From NCBI GenBank assembly GCA_949130495.1, contig OX422213.1, positions 537,153,467 to 537,217,466 on the forward strand: a stretch of DNA of 64,000 nt. The letters are read 5' to 3'. Of the stretch, positions 1-14,500 are shown piece by piece. The stretch comes from Sambucus nigra (lineage: Eukaryota > Streptophyta > Magnoliopsida > Dipsacales > Adoxaceae). The notes beneath the pieces were generated by a model that made no database searches, was not told the origin of the DNA, and saw only the letters and a list, made by a program, of their open reading frames with translations. Position 1 is the stretch's first letter; each line of letters opens with the position of its first letter. The translations under genes were made by a program, and so were the position numbers.

Positions 1-1173
1 TTATTTTATGTTTTCAGCCTTTGAAGGCATGTTTTTAAGATTAAGTCTATTCGATTTCAAATTCTTGTCTTATACTCATACGGGGAGTTTGGTGACTATG
101 TCGTTGGTTCGTACGAGTTACAATGGTCCCGTGCGAGGTTCTCGCACCTTTTATAGGATCGTTTTGTGGTTGTTTTACGTTTTCTCCCCTTGATGCCATA
201 TTTTAGCCCCAAGTCTAAATTTTGTAAATTATCATCGTATACTCAAACTGGGAGGCCGGTGACTACACGGTTGGTTACTATGAGTTACATGGGTCAAGTA
301 CAAGGTGCTCATGCCTCTTATGGGACCGTTTAGAGGCTATTTTATGTTTTCACCCCTTGACGCCACGTTTTTAAGCCCAAGTCTATTTTTTTTAAAATTC
401 TTGTCGTATACTCAAACTGGGAGGCTGGTGAATATGCGGTCCATTTGTATGAGTTACATTGGTTCCATGCATGGTGCTCGTTCCTACTACGGGATCATTT
501 TGTGGTTGTTTTATGTTTTCACCCCTTGATGCCATATTTTTTAGCCTCAGTCTAATTTTTTGCAAATTATCATCGTATACTCAAATCGGGAGTCTGGTGA
601 CTACGCGGTCAGTTCGTATGAGTTACATTGGTCTCGTGCGAGGTGTCTGTGCCTATTAAGAGAACGTTTTATGGTTGTTTTACGTTTTTCACCATTGATG
701 CCAGATTTTAGGCCTAAGTCTAAATTTTTGCAAATTCTCGTCGTATACTCAAACTGGGCGTCCAGAAACAATGCAATCATTTTGTATGAGTTACATTATT
801 CCCTTGCGAGGTCGTGCCTCTCACGGATCCATTTTGTGGTTGTTTTACGTATTCCCCCTTTGACAACATATTTTTAAGCCGAAGCCTAAATTTTTACAAA
901 TTCTCGTCGTCTACTAAAACTAGGAGTCCAACCACTACACAATCAGTTCATATAAGTTACATTAGCCCCATTAGAGGTGCTCATTCATCTTACGCGAAGG
1001 TTTTACATCTTTTTTAGACTACGCGTTCAATTCTTACGAGTTATCTTAGTATCACGCGAGGTTACCATGCCTCTTACGGGACCATTTTGTTGTTTTACGT
1101 TTTCACCCCTTGATGGCATATTTTAGGCATAAGTCTAAAATTTTCAAATTCTCGCCATATACTCAAACTGGGA
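1..1173 (+). repeat. Tandem satellite array, part 1 (about 169-bp monomer)
   Basis: Head-to-tail monomers. The landmark TATACTCAAA-type motif recurs at about 71, 238, 407, 576 and 744, giving steps of 167-169 bp. Each monomer carries the same succession of blocks: TCGTACGAGTTACATTGGTC, a GTGCGAGGTGCTCGTGCCTC block, CGGGACCGTTTTGTGG, TTTTCACCCCTTGACGCCAT, a TTAGGCCTAAGTCTAAATTT block, then TCGTATACTCAAA. Copies differ by many substitutions, so the array is old or weakly homogenised here. A half-length unit is seen near 1,003-1,040. The array runs in from outside the window. Monomer length is typical of nucleosome-sized plant satellites. Confidence 0.95.
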
Positions 1174-1392
1174 TGTAATAACCCGAGTAACTTTGGGGGT
1201 ATTTTCAAAATAAAGAGGAAAAATTAAGTTTTTGATAAAATTATTTTTATTGCTCAAATATGTTGGTTATTATTTTTTAAGGTGAGAATTTCAAACGGTT
1301 TCAAAATCGGAGTTAAAACGGATTTAAAATTATTTTTAAATGTTTTTAACTCTTGGAATTCTTAGTCGGCGAACTGTCAAAATTCCTGAAGA

Positions 1393-1426
1393 ATCGATCG
1401 ATCGATCCTGGGAGTCGATCGATCGA
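1393..1426. repeat. CGAT-rich palindromic cluster in the solo LTR
   Basis: Two stretches of tandem GATC/CGAT palindromes (ATCGATCGATCGATC and TCGATCGATCGA) are separated by CTGGGAG. They lie about 165-200 bp upstream of the LTR TATA-like box, that is in the presumed U3. Confidence 0.7.
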
Positions 1427-1473
1427 CCTCCCCAGATTTCGTGAACAACAAGTAATTTTCAAGAGTTGTTTTC

Positions 1474-1608
1474 GCTTCCAACTCTTCATTTCTTTGTGTT
1501 TTTTAAAGGAGTCTTTTGGCTTCCAACTCTTCATTTCTTTGCCTTAGTTAAAGGAGTCTTTTGGCTTCCAACTCTTCATTTCTTTGCATTATAAAAGGAA
1601 GTCATGGG
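1474..1608 (+). repeat. 45-bp tandem repeat, three copies, in the solo LTR
   Basis: The block GCTTCCAACTCTTCATTTCT starts at 1,474, 1,519 and 1,564, an exact 45-bp step. The third copy runs into the TATA-like box. A short tandem array just upstream of the start site is common in LTR U3 regions. Confidence 0.85.
1590..1597 (+). promoter_or_regulatory. Putative LTR TATA box
   Basis: TATAAAAG lies about 415 bp into the LTR, directly after the 45-bp repeats. It is a good match to the plant TATA consensus and gives the LTR orientation. No start site can be fixed from sequence alone. Confidence 0.55.
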
Positions 1609-2581
1609 CAACCCTTTTTAACCTACTTTCGGCACAACTTTTGGCTGCAAATATATTTTATATTCCTCTCCCTTTTAATTATACTTTGGTCCTTGATATT
1701 TGTGAGTTACAACCTTAGATTAGAGGTGTTCTTGGGGCTATTTTTGTTGGAGGTTCTTGGAAGAGCTTCTGTAGATATTTTGTGTTGATCTTGAGGATGT
1801 GATTGTTGGTTTCTAATCATGGTTTGAGGTATGGGGTTTTACACAATATGCTCCTTAAATCTCGCGAGTGTCATTCTCTTTGAATTCTTGTTAATTGAAA
1901 TCATATTTGAATTGTTAAATTCATTAAAATCTGGAAAATAATTGTTGAAATTATTTTGATTCATGTGGTATAACTATATTGTTGTTGAGCACGTTGTCAT
2001 GAGATTTTAATATGGCATGGAGGTTGGGTACCCGCCAAAATTCCTGTTTCTTGGGCTATAGCTTAATAAAGCATATGCGGATGGGGTGAGGCCTGGTGAC
2101 CCATTGATGTGTTGTTGAAAAATTATATTGATAAATGCTTTGAGATTTGCATTTGATTTGAATATTCGTACTCGTGTTGTTACGCTTTATTCACCACTAA
2201 CATATATTCGTTGAGCATCTTTTCTGTCGTATTGTGTACTTCCCCATATTTTCTTTAGTTGGAAGGTTTGCATAAATTTGAGCGTTATGGACCAATTAGG
2301 ATGATTTTTGGCATGGATTATTTTGGGAAGAATTTTTAATACAAGACAGAAGATTGTATTTATTTTTTATGTATAGAGCATTGGCGATTTATTTTTCGAG
2401 ATAGATAGTTGTATTATTTCGAGAGACTTATTGTTGTATTTAATTTGAAGAGATTGAGATTAGTAGTTTCTCTTTTTCTTGTGTGGGATTTAGATGATCT
2501 ATACCTTGTTAATTTGTGGATTTAGTTAGTTTTATCGTAGTAGCATGCCACGTGTCTTTTTTGGGCGCGCGGGGTGTTACA

Positions 2582-5500
2582 TGGGAGTTCGGTGACTACA
2601 CGATCGGTTCACAAGAGTCAACATTAGTTCTGTGCAAGGTGCTCGTGCCTCTAACGAGACCGTTTTGTGGCTATTTTGTGTTTTCACCCTTTGATGGCAT
2701 ATTTTTAAGCGTAAGTCTAACCGATTTCAAATTCTCATTGTATGCTCAAACGGAGAGTCTGTTGACTATGTCGTTGTTTCATACGGGTTACATTAGTCCC
2801 ATATGAGGTTTTCATGCCTCTTATGGGAAAGTTTTGCATCTATTTTAGACTACTCACTTAGTTCCTACAAGTTATATTGGTCCCTTGCGAGGTTCCAGTG
2901 CCTCTTACGGGACTATTTTGTGGTTGTTTTAAGTTTTCACACCTTGACGCCATATTTTAGGCCAAAGTTTAAATTTTACAAATTCTCATCATATACTCAC
3001 ACCAAGAGTCCGATGACTACGCTATTAGTTTGTAGCAATTAACATTGTTTTCGTGCGAGTTGCTCGTCCTTCTTATGAGACCGTTCTGTGGTTGTTTTAT
3101 ATTTTCATCCTTTGAAGCCATGTTTTTAATCGTAAGTATATTTGATTTAAAATTCTTGTCTTATACTCCAACAGGGGGTTTGGCGAATACGCCTTCATTT
3201 TGTATGAGTTACAATGGTCCCTGAGAGGTTCCTGCACCTCTTACGAGACCATTTTTTGGTTATTTTATGCTTTCACCCCTTGACGCCATAGTTTAGCCCT
3301 AAGTCTAAATATTGTAAATTCTTAGTGTATGCTCAAACTAGGAGGTTGGTGACTACACAGTGGTTCCTATGAGTTACATGAGTCAAGTACAAGGTGCTAA
3401 TGCCTCTTACGGGACCATTTTATGGTTGGTTTATGTTTTCACCCCTTGATGCCATGTTTTAATCCCAAGTCTAATTTTTTCGTAAATTCTCGTCATATAC
3501 TCAAACTGGGAGGCTAGCGACTATGCGATCCATTCGTACGAGTTACATTGATCCCATGTGCTGTGCTCATGCCTCTTACGGGATCATTTTGTGGCTGTTT
3601 TACGTTTCCATCCCTTGATGCCATGTTTTTTCTGCCCAAGTCTAGTTTTTTCTAATTCTCGTCGTATACTCAAATCGAGATTCTGGTGACTATACGGTCA
3701 GTTCTTATGAGTTACATTGGTCTCGTGTGATTCGTGCCTCTTAAGGGAATGTTTTGTGGTTGTTTTAAATTTTCAACCCTTGATGACAGATTTTAGGCCT
3801 AAGTCTAAATTTTTGCAAATTCTCGTCGTATACTCAAACTGGGCGTCCAAAGACTACGCGATCAGTTCGTACAAGTTAAATTGTCCCTGTGCGAGGTGAT
3901 CGTTCCTCTCACAGAACCATTTAGTGGTTATTTTACGTATTCCCGCTTTGACAACATGTTTTCAAGACGAATCCTAAATTTTTGCAAATTCTCGTCGTTT
4001 ACTCAAACTAGGAGTCCGACCACTACTCGATCGGTTCATACGAGTTACATTGGTCCCATTAGACGTGCTCGAGTCTCTTAAGGGAAGGTTTTACATCTTT
4101 TTTATACTACTCGTTAAATTATTATGAGTTATCTGAGTCCCGTACGAGGTTACCATGTTTCTTACGAGACCGTTTTGTTGTTATTTTACGTTTTTACCCT
4201 TTCGCGCCATATTTTAGGCCTAAGTCTAAATTTTGCAAATTCTCGTCGTATACTAAAATCGAGAGTCCGGTGACTATGCGATCGTTTTGTAGGAGTCAAC
4301 ATTGGTTCCGTGCGAGGTGCTCGCCCCTCTTATGAGACTGTTTTGTGGTTGGTTTATGTTTTCACCCTTTGATGGCATATTTTTAAGCGTAAGCCCAACT
4401 GATACCAAATTCTCATCGTATACTCAAACGGAGAGTCTGGTGACTATGTCGTCATTTCATACAAGTTACATTGGTTCCGTGTGAGGTTTTTGCACCTCTT
4501 ATGGTCCCATTTTGTCATTGTTTTACATTTTCACCCCTTGACGCCTTATTTTAGGTCTAAGTCCAAATTTTGCAAATTCTTATCGTATACTCAAACTGGG
4601 TGGCCGTTGACTACACGGTTGGTTCCCACGAGTTACATATACCATGTATGAGGTGATCGTGCATCTTACTGGACCATTTTGGGGCCATTTTACATTTTCA
4701 CCCCTTAATGCCATGTTTTTAAGCCCAAGTCTAATTATTGGCAAATTCTCGTCGTATACTCAAATCGGGAGCTTGGTGACTTTGTGGTTCGTTCGTATGA
4801 GTTACATTGGTCCCGTGTGAGGTGCTTGTGCTTCTTACATGACTATTTTGTGGATGTTTTACGTTTTTACCCCTCCATACCATGTTTTAAGACCAAATCT
4901 ATTTTTTTGTAAATTCTCATCGTATACTCAAACCGGGAGTCCAGTGATTATGCGATCGGTTTGTACGAGTTGCATTGTTCCCGTGAGAGGTGCTCGTGCC
5001 TCTCACAGAACCTTTTTGTGGTTGTCTTACGTATTCCCCCTTTGACGACATGTTTTTAAGCCTAAGCCTAATTTTTGGCAAATTCTCATCGTATACTCAA
5101 ATCGGGAGTACGACGACTACGCGATCTGTTCATACGAGTTATATTAGTCCCGCGTGAGGTTCTCGTTTCTCTTACGGGACCGTTTTGAGGCTGTTTTATG
5201 TTCCCCCCTTGATGCCATATTTTAGTCCTAAGTCTAAATTTTGCAAATTCTCTTCGTATACTCAAACTGGGAGTCCAGTGACTACGCAGTCAGTTTGTAG
5301 GACTTAACATTGGTTCCGTGCGACGTACTCGTGCCTCTTACGGGATCGTTTTGTGGCTGTTTTATGTTTTCACCCTTTGAGGACATGTTTTTAAGCGTAA
5401 GTCTAAGCGATTTGAAATTTCCATCGTCTACTCAAACGGGGAGTCCAGTGACTACGTCGTCAGTTCATACAAGTTACATTGATCCCGTGCAAGGTGCTCG

Positions 5501-8500
5501 TTCCTCTTACGGGACCGTTTTGAGCCTGTTTTTCGCTTTCACCCCTTGACGCCCTTTTTTAGGCCTAAGTCTAAATTTTGCAAATTCTCACCGTATACTC
5601 ATATCGGGAGGTCGGTGACTACGCGGTTGGTTCCTACGAGTTAAATTGGTCCCGTGTGAGGTGCTCGCACCTCTTACGGGACCGTTTTGTGGTTGTTTTA
5701 CATTTTCACCCTTAACGCCATGTATTTAAGCTCAAGTCTAGTTTTTTTGCAAATTCTAGTCGTAAACTCAAACCGGGAGTTCATGACAATGCGGTCAGTT
5801 CGTACGAGTTACATTCGTCATGTCCGAATTGTCCGTGCCTCTAACGGGATCATTTTGTGGCTATTTTATGTTTTCACCCCTTAAAGACATATTTTAGGCC
5901 CAAGTCTAAATTTTTAAAATTCTCGTTGAATACTCAAATTGGTAGTCTGGTGACTACACGATCGGTTCGTATGAGTTACATTGGTCCCGTGTCAGGTGCC
6001 CGTGGCTCTTACGAAACCGTTTTGTGGTTGTTTTATGTTTTCACCCTTTGACAACATGTTTTTAAGCGTAAGTCTAACCGATTACGAATTATTATCGTAT
6101 ACTAAAATGAAAATTCTGGTGACTATGCCGACTGTTCATACGAGTTACATTGGTCCCATGCGAGGTGCCCGCTCCTCTTAGGGGATCATTTTGTGTCGGG
6201 TTTATGTTTTTACCCCTTGAGGCCATATTTTAGGCCTAAGTCTAAATTTTGCAAATTTCCGTCGTATATTAAAATCGGGGGCCGGTGACTACACGGTTGG
6301 TTAGTACAAGTTACAATGGTCCCATACGAGGTGCTTTAGGCCTCTTACGGGACAGTTTTGTGTTTGTTTTACGTTTTAACACCTTATGCCATATTTTTAA
6401 GACTGAGTCTAATGTTTTATAAATTTTCATCATATACTCAAATCGGGAGTCCGGTGACTACGCGATCGTTTCGTAAGAGTTAACATTTGTCCCCTACGAG
6501 GTGCCCGTGCCTCTTACGGGACCGTTTTGTGGCTATTTTTTATTTTCACCCTTTGACGACATGTTTTTAAGAGAAAGTCTAAACGATTTCAAATTCTCCT
6601 TATTTACTCAAACGGGGAGTCCGGTGACTATGTCGTCGGTTCGTACGAGTTACATTGATCCCCAGCGAGGTTCCCGCACCTCTTACGTGATCATTTTGTG
6701 GTTATTTTACATTTCACCCCTTGATGCATTATTTTACTCCTAAGTTTAAAATTTGGAAATTCTTGCCGTACACTCAAAGCAAGAGGCTGGTGACTATGCG
6801 GTCAGTTTGTAAAAGTTATATTAGTCCCGTCGAGGTGTTTGTGTATCTCATGGGACAGTTTTGTGGTTGTTTTATGCTTTCACCCGTTGACTCATGTTTT
6901 TAGGCCCAAGTCTAAATTTTGCAAATTCCCGTCGTATACTTTAACCAAAAGGTCGGTGACTACGCACTCGGTTCGTACGAGTTACATTGGTCCCGTGTGA
7001 GGTGCTCATACCTCTTACGGGACCGTTGTGTGGATGTTTTATGTTTCCATCCCCTTGATGCCATATTTTTAAGCTCAAGTCTAATTTTTGCAAATTCTCG
7101 TCGTATACTCAAACCAAGAGTCTCCTAACTTCGTGGTTAGTTCGTACGAGTTACATTGGTCCCGTGTGTGGCGCCTGTGCCTCATACGGGATGGTTTTGT
7201 TGTTGTTGTACATTTTCACGCCTTGATGCCATATTTTAGGCCTAAGTCCAAATTTTGCAAATTCTCATCGTATACTCAAACTGGGAGTCTGGTGACTACG
7301 CGATTGGTTCGTACGAGTTACATTTCTCCCTTGCGAGGTGCTCATAATTTTATGTTTTCACCCTTTGACGGTATGTTTTTAAGCTTAAGTCTAACCGATT
7401 ATAAATTCTCTTCATATACTCAAATGGAGGATCCGGTGATTACGCCGTTAGTTTGTACGAGTTACATTGGTCTTGTGAGAGGTGTTCGCACCTCTTACGG
7501 GACCTTTTTGTGATTGTTTAACATTTTCACCGCTTGACGCCATATCTTAGGCTTAAGTCTAAATTTTGCAGATTCTCATCATATACTAAAACTGGGAGGC
7601 CGATTACTACGCGATCAGTTGATATGAGTTACAATGGTCCCGTACAAGGTGTTCGTGCCTCTCATAGTACCGTTTTGTGGTTGTTCTACATTTCAACCCC
7701 TTGATGAAATGTTTTTAAGCCTAAGTCCAATTTTTGGCAAGTTCTCATTGTACACTCAACTCGGGAGTTCGGCGATGACGCGGTCGATTCGTACGAGTTA
7801 TATTAGTCCCGTGCGAGGTGTTTGTGCCTCTTATGGGATCGTTTTCTAGCGATTTTCCATTTTCACCCCTTGACGCCATATTTTAGGCCTAATTCTAAAT
7901 TTTGCAAATTCTGGTCGTATACTCAAATCATGAGTTCGGTGACTAAGTATTTGATTTGTAGGACTTCCATTGGTCCCGTGTGAGGTGTTCGTCCCTCCTT
8001 CGGGACCTTTTTGTGGTTATTTTTGTTTTCACCCTTTAACGACAAGTTTTTGAGCGTAAGTCTAACCGATTGTAAATTCTCGTCGTACACTCATTGGTTT
8101 TGTACGAGGTGCACGCACCTCTTACGAGACCATTTTGTGGTTGTTTTACATTTTGACATCATATTTTAGGCCTACGTCGATATTTTGCGAATTCTTATTG
8201 TATACTCAAGCCAGGAGACCATTGACTTCGCAATCAGCTCGTACGAGTTATATTGGTTCCATAGAGGAGCTCATGTCTCTTAGGGGACCGTTTTATGGTT
8301 GTTTTGAGATTTCCCCTTGATGCCGTGTTTTTAGGCCCAAGTCTAAATTTTTCATATTCTAGTCGTATACTCAAATCGGGAGGCCAGTGACTATATTGTC
8401 AGTTCGTACGAGTTACATAGGTCCCGTGCAAGGTGCCCACAACTGTTACGGGACAGTTTTGTGACTATTTTACGCTGTCACCCCTTGACGTCATGGTTTT

Positions 8501-11500
8501 AGTCCCGAGTCTAAATTTTGGAAATTTTCATCGTATACTCAAACCAGGAATCCGGTGACTACGCGATTGGTTCGTACGAGTTACATTGGTCTCATGCGAG
8601 CTATTTTATATTTTCACCCCTTGACGTCATATTTTTAATCCCTAGTCCAACTTTTTGCAAATTCTTATCGTATACTCAAATTGGGAGTCCGGTGACTACA
8701 CGGTCTGTTCATACTAGCTACATTGGTCCCGTGTAGGGTGACCGTGCCTCTTAGGGGACCATTGTGTAGTTGTTTTAGGTTTTCACCCCTTGACGGCATA
8801 TTTTAGGCCTAAGTTAAAATTTTGCAAATTCTCATCGTATACACAAATAGGGAGGTCGGTGACTACATGGTCGGTTCGTACGAGGTATATTGGTCCCATC
8901 GAGGTGCTCGTATCCCTTAGGGGACCGTTTTGTGGTTGTTTTATGCTTTCACACCTTGACGCCATGTTTTTAGGCCCAAGTCTAAATTTTGCAAATTCTC
9001 ATCATATACTCAAACTAGGAGGCCGGTGACTATGCCATCGATTCGTACGAGTTACATTAGTCCCGTGTGAGGTGTCTGCACCTCTTCCAGGATAGTTTTG
9101 TGACTGTTTTATGCTTTCACCCACTGACGCCATGTTTTTAGGCCAAAGTGTAAAATTTTCAAATTCTCATCGTATACTCAAATCGGGGGGCAGATGACTA
9201 CGCGGTTGGGTTCGTACGAGTTACATTAGTCCCATGCGAGGTGCTCATACCTCTTACAGGACCGTTTGTGGTTATTTTATATTTTCGCCCTTCGATGGCA
9301 TATTTTTAAGCATAAGTCTAACCGATTACAAATTCTCATCGTATACTCAAATGGGAAGACCGATGACTACGCCGCCAGTTCGTACGAGTTACATTGGTCC
9401 TGTACAAGGTGCCTGCACGTCTTATGAGGCCGTTTTGTAACTATTTTACGTTTTCTCCCCTTGACGCCATATTTTAGGCCTAAGTCTAATTTTTGCAAAT
9501 TCTAGTTGTATACTAAAACCGGGAGGTCGGGGACTACGCGGTCGGTTAGTACGAGTTGCAATGCTCCCGTACGAAGTGATCGTGTCTCTTACGAGATCGT
9601 TTTCTAACTGTTTTAAATTTTCACCCCTTGATGCCATGTTTTAAATCCCGAGTCTAATTTTTTTGCAAATTCAGATCGTATACTCAAACCTGGAGTTCGA
9701 TGACTACGCGATCTGTTTCTACATGATACATTGGTCGCTTCTGCCTCTTACCGGACTGTATTGTGGCTATTTTACATTTTCACCCCTTGACGCCATAATT
9801 TAAGCCTAAGTCTAAATTTTGCAAATTCTCACCGTATACTCAAACCGGGAGTCGGGTGACAACGCAATCGATTCATATGAATTACATTGGTCCTATGCGA
9901 GGTTCACGTTCCTCTTATGGGATCATTTTGTAGTTGTTTTAAGTTTTCACACCGTCACGCCATATTTTAGGCCTAAGTCTAAATTTTGCAAATTCTCGTC
10001 GTATTCTCAAATCGAGAGTCCGACGACAATGCGATTGGTTTGTAGGAATTAACTTTGGTTTCGTTCGAGGTGCTCGTGCCTCTTATGGGACCGTTTTGTG
10101 GTTGTTTTAAGTTTTCACCCTTTAACGACATGTTTTTAAGCGTAAGTCTAACCGTTTTCAATTTCTCATTTTATACTGAAACGGAGAGTCCGGTGACTAT
10201 GTCATCAATTCGTACGAGTTACATTGGTCTCGTATGAGGTTCTCACACCTCTTATGGGACCGTTTTGTGGTTGTTTTACGTTTTCACCCCTTGACGCCAT
10301 ATTTTAGGCCTAAGTCTACATTTTTCAAATTCTCATCGTATAATCAAATAGGGATGCCAGTGACTACACTGTTGGCTCATCAGGTTACACTGGTCACGTA
10401 TGAGGTGCTCGTACCTCTTACGTGACCGTTTTATGACTGTTTTACATTTTCACCCCTTGACGGAATGTTTTTAAGACCAAGTCTAATTATTTTCAAGTTT
10501 TCATTGTACACTCAAACTGGGAGTTCATTGACAATGCGGTTGATTCATACGAGTTATATTGGTCCCATGCGAGGAGTCGTGCCTCTTATGGGACCATTTT
10601 TTATCGATTTTACGTTTTCACCCATTGACATCATATTTTAGCCCTAAGTCTAAATTTTATAAGTTCTCTCCATATACTTAAACTGGGAGTCCGGTGACTA
10701 CACGGTTGGTTCGTACGAGTTACATCGGTCTCGTACGAGGTGCCCATGCCTCTTATGGGAGGGTTTTGTGGTGTTTTATGTTTTCACCCATTGACGCCAT
10801 AATTTAGGCCTATGTCTAAATTTTGCAAATTCTAGCCGTATACTCAAATCAGGAGTTCGGTTACTACGCGGCTAGTTCGCAAGAGTTACATTGATCCCGT
10901 GCGAGGTGATCATCCATCCTTTGGGACCGTTTTGTGGTTGGTTATGTTTTCTCACTTTGACGGCATGTTTTTAAGCGTAAGTCTAACCGACTGCAAATTC
11001 TCGTCATATACTCAAATGGGGAGTCCAATAACTACGTCGTCAGTTCGTACGAGTTACATTCGTTCTGTGCGAGGTGACCGCACCTCTTACGGGACCCTTT
11101 TTTGGTTGTTTTAAGTTTTCACCCCTTGACGTCATATTTTAGGCCTAAGTCAAAGTTTTGCAAATTCTCGTCGTATACTCAAACCGGGAGACCGGTGACT
11201 GCGCAGTCGGATCGTACGAGTTATATTGGTCCTGTCGAGGTGCTCGTATCTCTTAGGGGAGCATTTTGTGGTTGTTTTATGATTTCACCCCTTGACGCCA
11301 TCTTTTTAGGCCCAAGTCTAAATTTTTCAAATTCTCATCGTATCGTCAAACTGGGAGGTCGGTGACTATGCCATCGATTCATACAAGTTACATTGGTCCT
11401 GTGCGCGGTGCCCGCACCTCTTACGGGACCATTTTGTGACTGTTTTACGCTTTCACCCCTTGAAGCCATGTTTTTAGGCCCATGTGTAAATTTTACAAAA

Positions 11501-14500
11501 TCTCGTCGTATACTCAAATCGAGAGGCCGATAACTATACGGTTGGGTTCGTACGAGTTACATTGGTCCCGTGTGAGATGCTCAAACCACTTACAGGGCCA
11601 TTTTATATTTTCACCCTTTGACGTCATGTTTTTAAGCGTAAGTCTAAGCGATTACAAATTCTCAACTTATACTCAAATGGGAAGTCCAGTGACTACGCTG
11701 TCAGTTTATACAAGTTACATTGGTCCAGTGTGAGGTGGCCGCAGCTCTTCAAGGGCCGTTTTCTGACTTTTTTACGTTTTCACCCCCTGCCACCATATTT
11801 TAGGCCTATGTCTAATTTTTGCAAATTCTCATCGCATACTAAAACCATGAGGTCGGTGACTATGCGATCCATTAGTACAAGTTACAATGGTCTCATATAA
11901 GGTGCGTCTGCCTCTTACGGGACCGTTTTGTGTCTTTTTTACGTTTTCAACCCTTGATGCCTTGTTTTTAAGTTTGGGTTTAATTTTTTATAAATTCTCA
12001 TTGTATACTCAAATCGAGACTACGGTGACTAGGCGGTCGGTTCGTACAAGTTACATTGGTCCTATATGAGGTGCCCGTGCCTCTTACAGTACCCTTTTGT
12101 GGCTATTTTATATTTTCACCCCTTGATGCATATTTTAGGCCTAAGTCCAAATTTTGCAAATTCTCATCATAGACTCAAACTGGGAGTTCGGTGACTAAGA
12201 GGTCGGTTCGTACGAGTTACATCGGTCTCATGTGAGGTTCTCATGCCTCTTAAGGGAACGTTTTGTTGTTGTTTTACTTTTTCACCCCTTGACGCCATAT
12301 TTGAGGCCTAAGTCTAAATTTTGCAAATTCTAGCCATATACTCAAACCGGGAGTCCGATTATTATGCGATCGATTTGTAGGAGTTACAATGGATGCGAGG
12401 TGATCATCCCTCCTTCAGGACCGTTTTGGGGTTGTTTATGTTTTCACCCTTTGGCGGCATGTTTTTAAGTGTAAGTCTAACCGATTGCAAATTCTCGTCC
12501 TATACTCAAATGGAGAGTCTGGTGACTGTGCCATCGGTTCGTACGAGTAACATTAGTTCTGTGCGAGGTGCCCGCACCCCTTACGGGACCGTTTTGTAGT
12601 TGTTTTACGTTTTCACCGTTGACGTCATATTTTAGGCCTGAGTCAAAATTTTACAAATGCTTCTCTTATACTCAAATCGGGACACCGGTGACTACGGAGT
12701 CTGCTCGTACGAGTTATATTGTTCCCATCGAGGAGCTCGTGGCTCTTAGGAGACCGTTTTATTGCAATTTTATGCTTTCACTCCTTGACGTCATGTTTTT
12801 AGGCCCAAGTTTAAATTTTGCAAATTCTCGTCGTTTACTCAAACCGGGAGGTCGGTGACTATTTCTTCGGTTTGTACGAGTTACATTGGTCCCGTGGGAA
12901 GTTTTCGTAGCTCTTACGGGACCGTTTTGTGGCTGTTTTATGCTTTCACCCCTTGACATGATGTTTTTAGGCCCAAGTCTAAATTTTGCAAATTCTCATT
13001 GTATACTCAAACCGGGAGCCCGGTGACTACGCGATTGGTTCGTACGAGTTTCATTGGTCCTGTTCGAGCTGTCTAATGTTTTCAACCCTTGACACCATGT
13101 GTTTAAGACCTATGTGGTCGGTTCATACAAGCTACATTAGTCCCGTGCGAGGTGCATGTGCCTCTTAGGGGAGCGTTTTGTAGTTGTTTTATGTTTTCAC
13201 CCCTTGACGCCATATTTTATGCCTTAGTCAAAATTTTGCAAATTCTCGTCATATACTCAAACCGGGAGGCCTGTGACTACGCGACCGATTGGTATGAGTT
13301 ATATTGGTCCTGTCGAGGTGCTCGTATCTCCTAGGGGACCGTTTTACGGTTGTTTTATGCTTTCACACAATGACGCCATGTTTTTAGTCCCATGTCTAAA
13401 TTTTACAAATTCGCATCATATACTCAAATTGGGAGGCCGATGACTACGTGGTCGGTTCGTATGAGTTACATTGGTCCCGTTTGAGGTGACCGCATCTCTT
13501 ACGGGACCATTTTTTGACTTTTTAAGCTTTCACCCCTTGACTCCATGTTTTTAGGCCCAGGTGTAAATTTTTCAAATTCTCGTCGTATACTGAAATTGGG
13601 AGCCAGTGACTATGTGATTGGGTTCGTACGAGTTACATTGGTCCTGTGCGAGGTGCTCATACCTCTTACAGGATCGTTTTATGGCTGTTTTATATTTTAA
13701 CTATTTGACGGCATGTTTTTAAGCGTAAGTCTAACCGATTACAAAATCACGTCGTATACTCAAATAGGAAGTTTAGTGATTACGTCATCAGTTCATGCGA
13801 GTTACATTGGTCCCGTGCGAGGTGCCCGCACCTCTTATGGGTCCGTTATGTATCTGTTCTATGTTTTCACCCCTTGACGCCATAATTTAGGCCTAAGTCA
13901 AATTTTTGCAAATTCTCATCGTATACGAAAATCAGAAGGCGGTGACTAAGCGGTCGGTTAGTACGAGTTACAATGGTCCCATAAGAGGGGCCCGTGCCTA
14001 ATACGGGACTGTTTTGTTTCTATTTTACATTTTCACCCCTTAAATCCATGTTTTTAATCTCGAGTCTAATTTTTTGCAAATTCACATCGTATACTCAAAT
14101 CAAGAGTCTGGTGGCTACGCAGTCGGTTCGTATGAGTTACATTGGTCCCGTGCGAGGTATTCGTGCCTCTAACGGGACCATATTATGGCTATTTTATGTT
14201 TTCACCCCTTCACGCCATAATTTAGGCCTAAGTCTAAATTTTGCAAATTCACACCATATACTCAAACCGGGAGCCGGGTGACTACGCGATCGGTTTATAG
14301 GAGTTACATTGGTCCCGTGCGAGGTTCTTGTTCCTCTTACGGGACCGTTTTGTGGTTGTTTTATATTTTCACCCCTTGACGCCATATTTTAGGCCTAAGT
14401 CTCAATTTTTTAAATTGTCGTTGTATTCTCAAATCGGGAGTCCGACAACAATGCAATCGGTTTGTAGGTGTTAACTTTGGCTCCATGCGAGTTGCTCGTG

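Larger units (their letters stand above)
1174..2581 (+). mobile_element. Solo LTR inserted in the satellite
   Basis: The 1,408-bp segment is foreign to the satellite. It begins TGTAATAACCC and ends GGGGTGTTACA, imperfect inverted termini with the TG...CA ends of an LTR. It is flanked on both sides by TGGGA (1,169-1,173 and 2,582-2,586), a perfect 5-bp target duplication, and the satellite reading resumes exactly after it. No internal region, primer site or coding sequence is present, so this is a solo LTR left by LTR-LTR recombination. The TGTAAYAYCCC start resembles Ty3/gypsy chromovirus (Tekay-type) LTRs; the lineage is inference. The plus orientation is set by the TATA-like box at 1,590. 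Confidence 0.9.
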
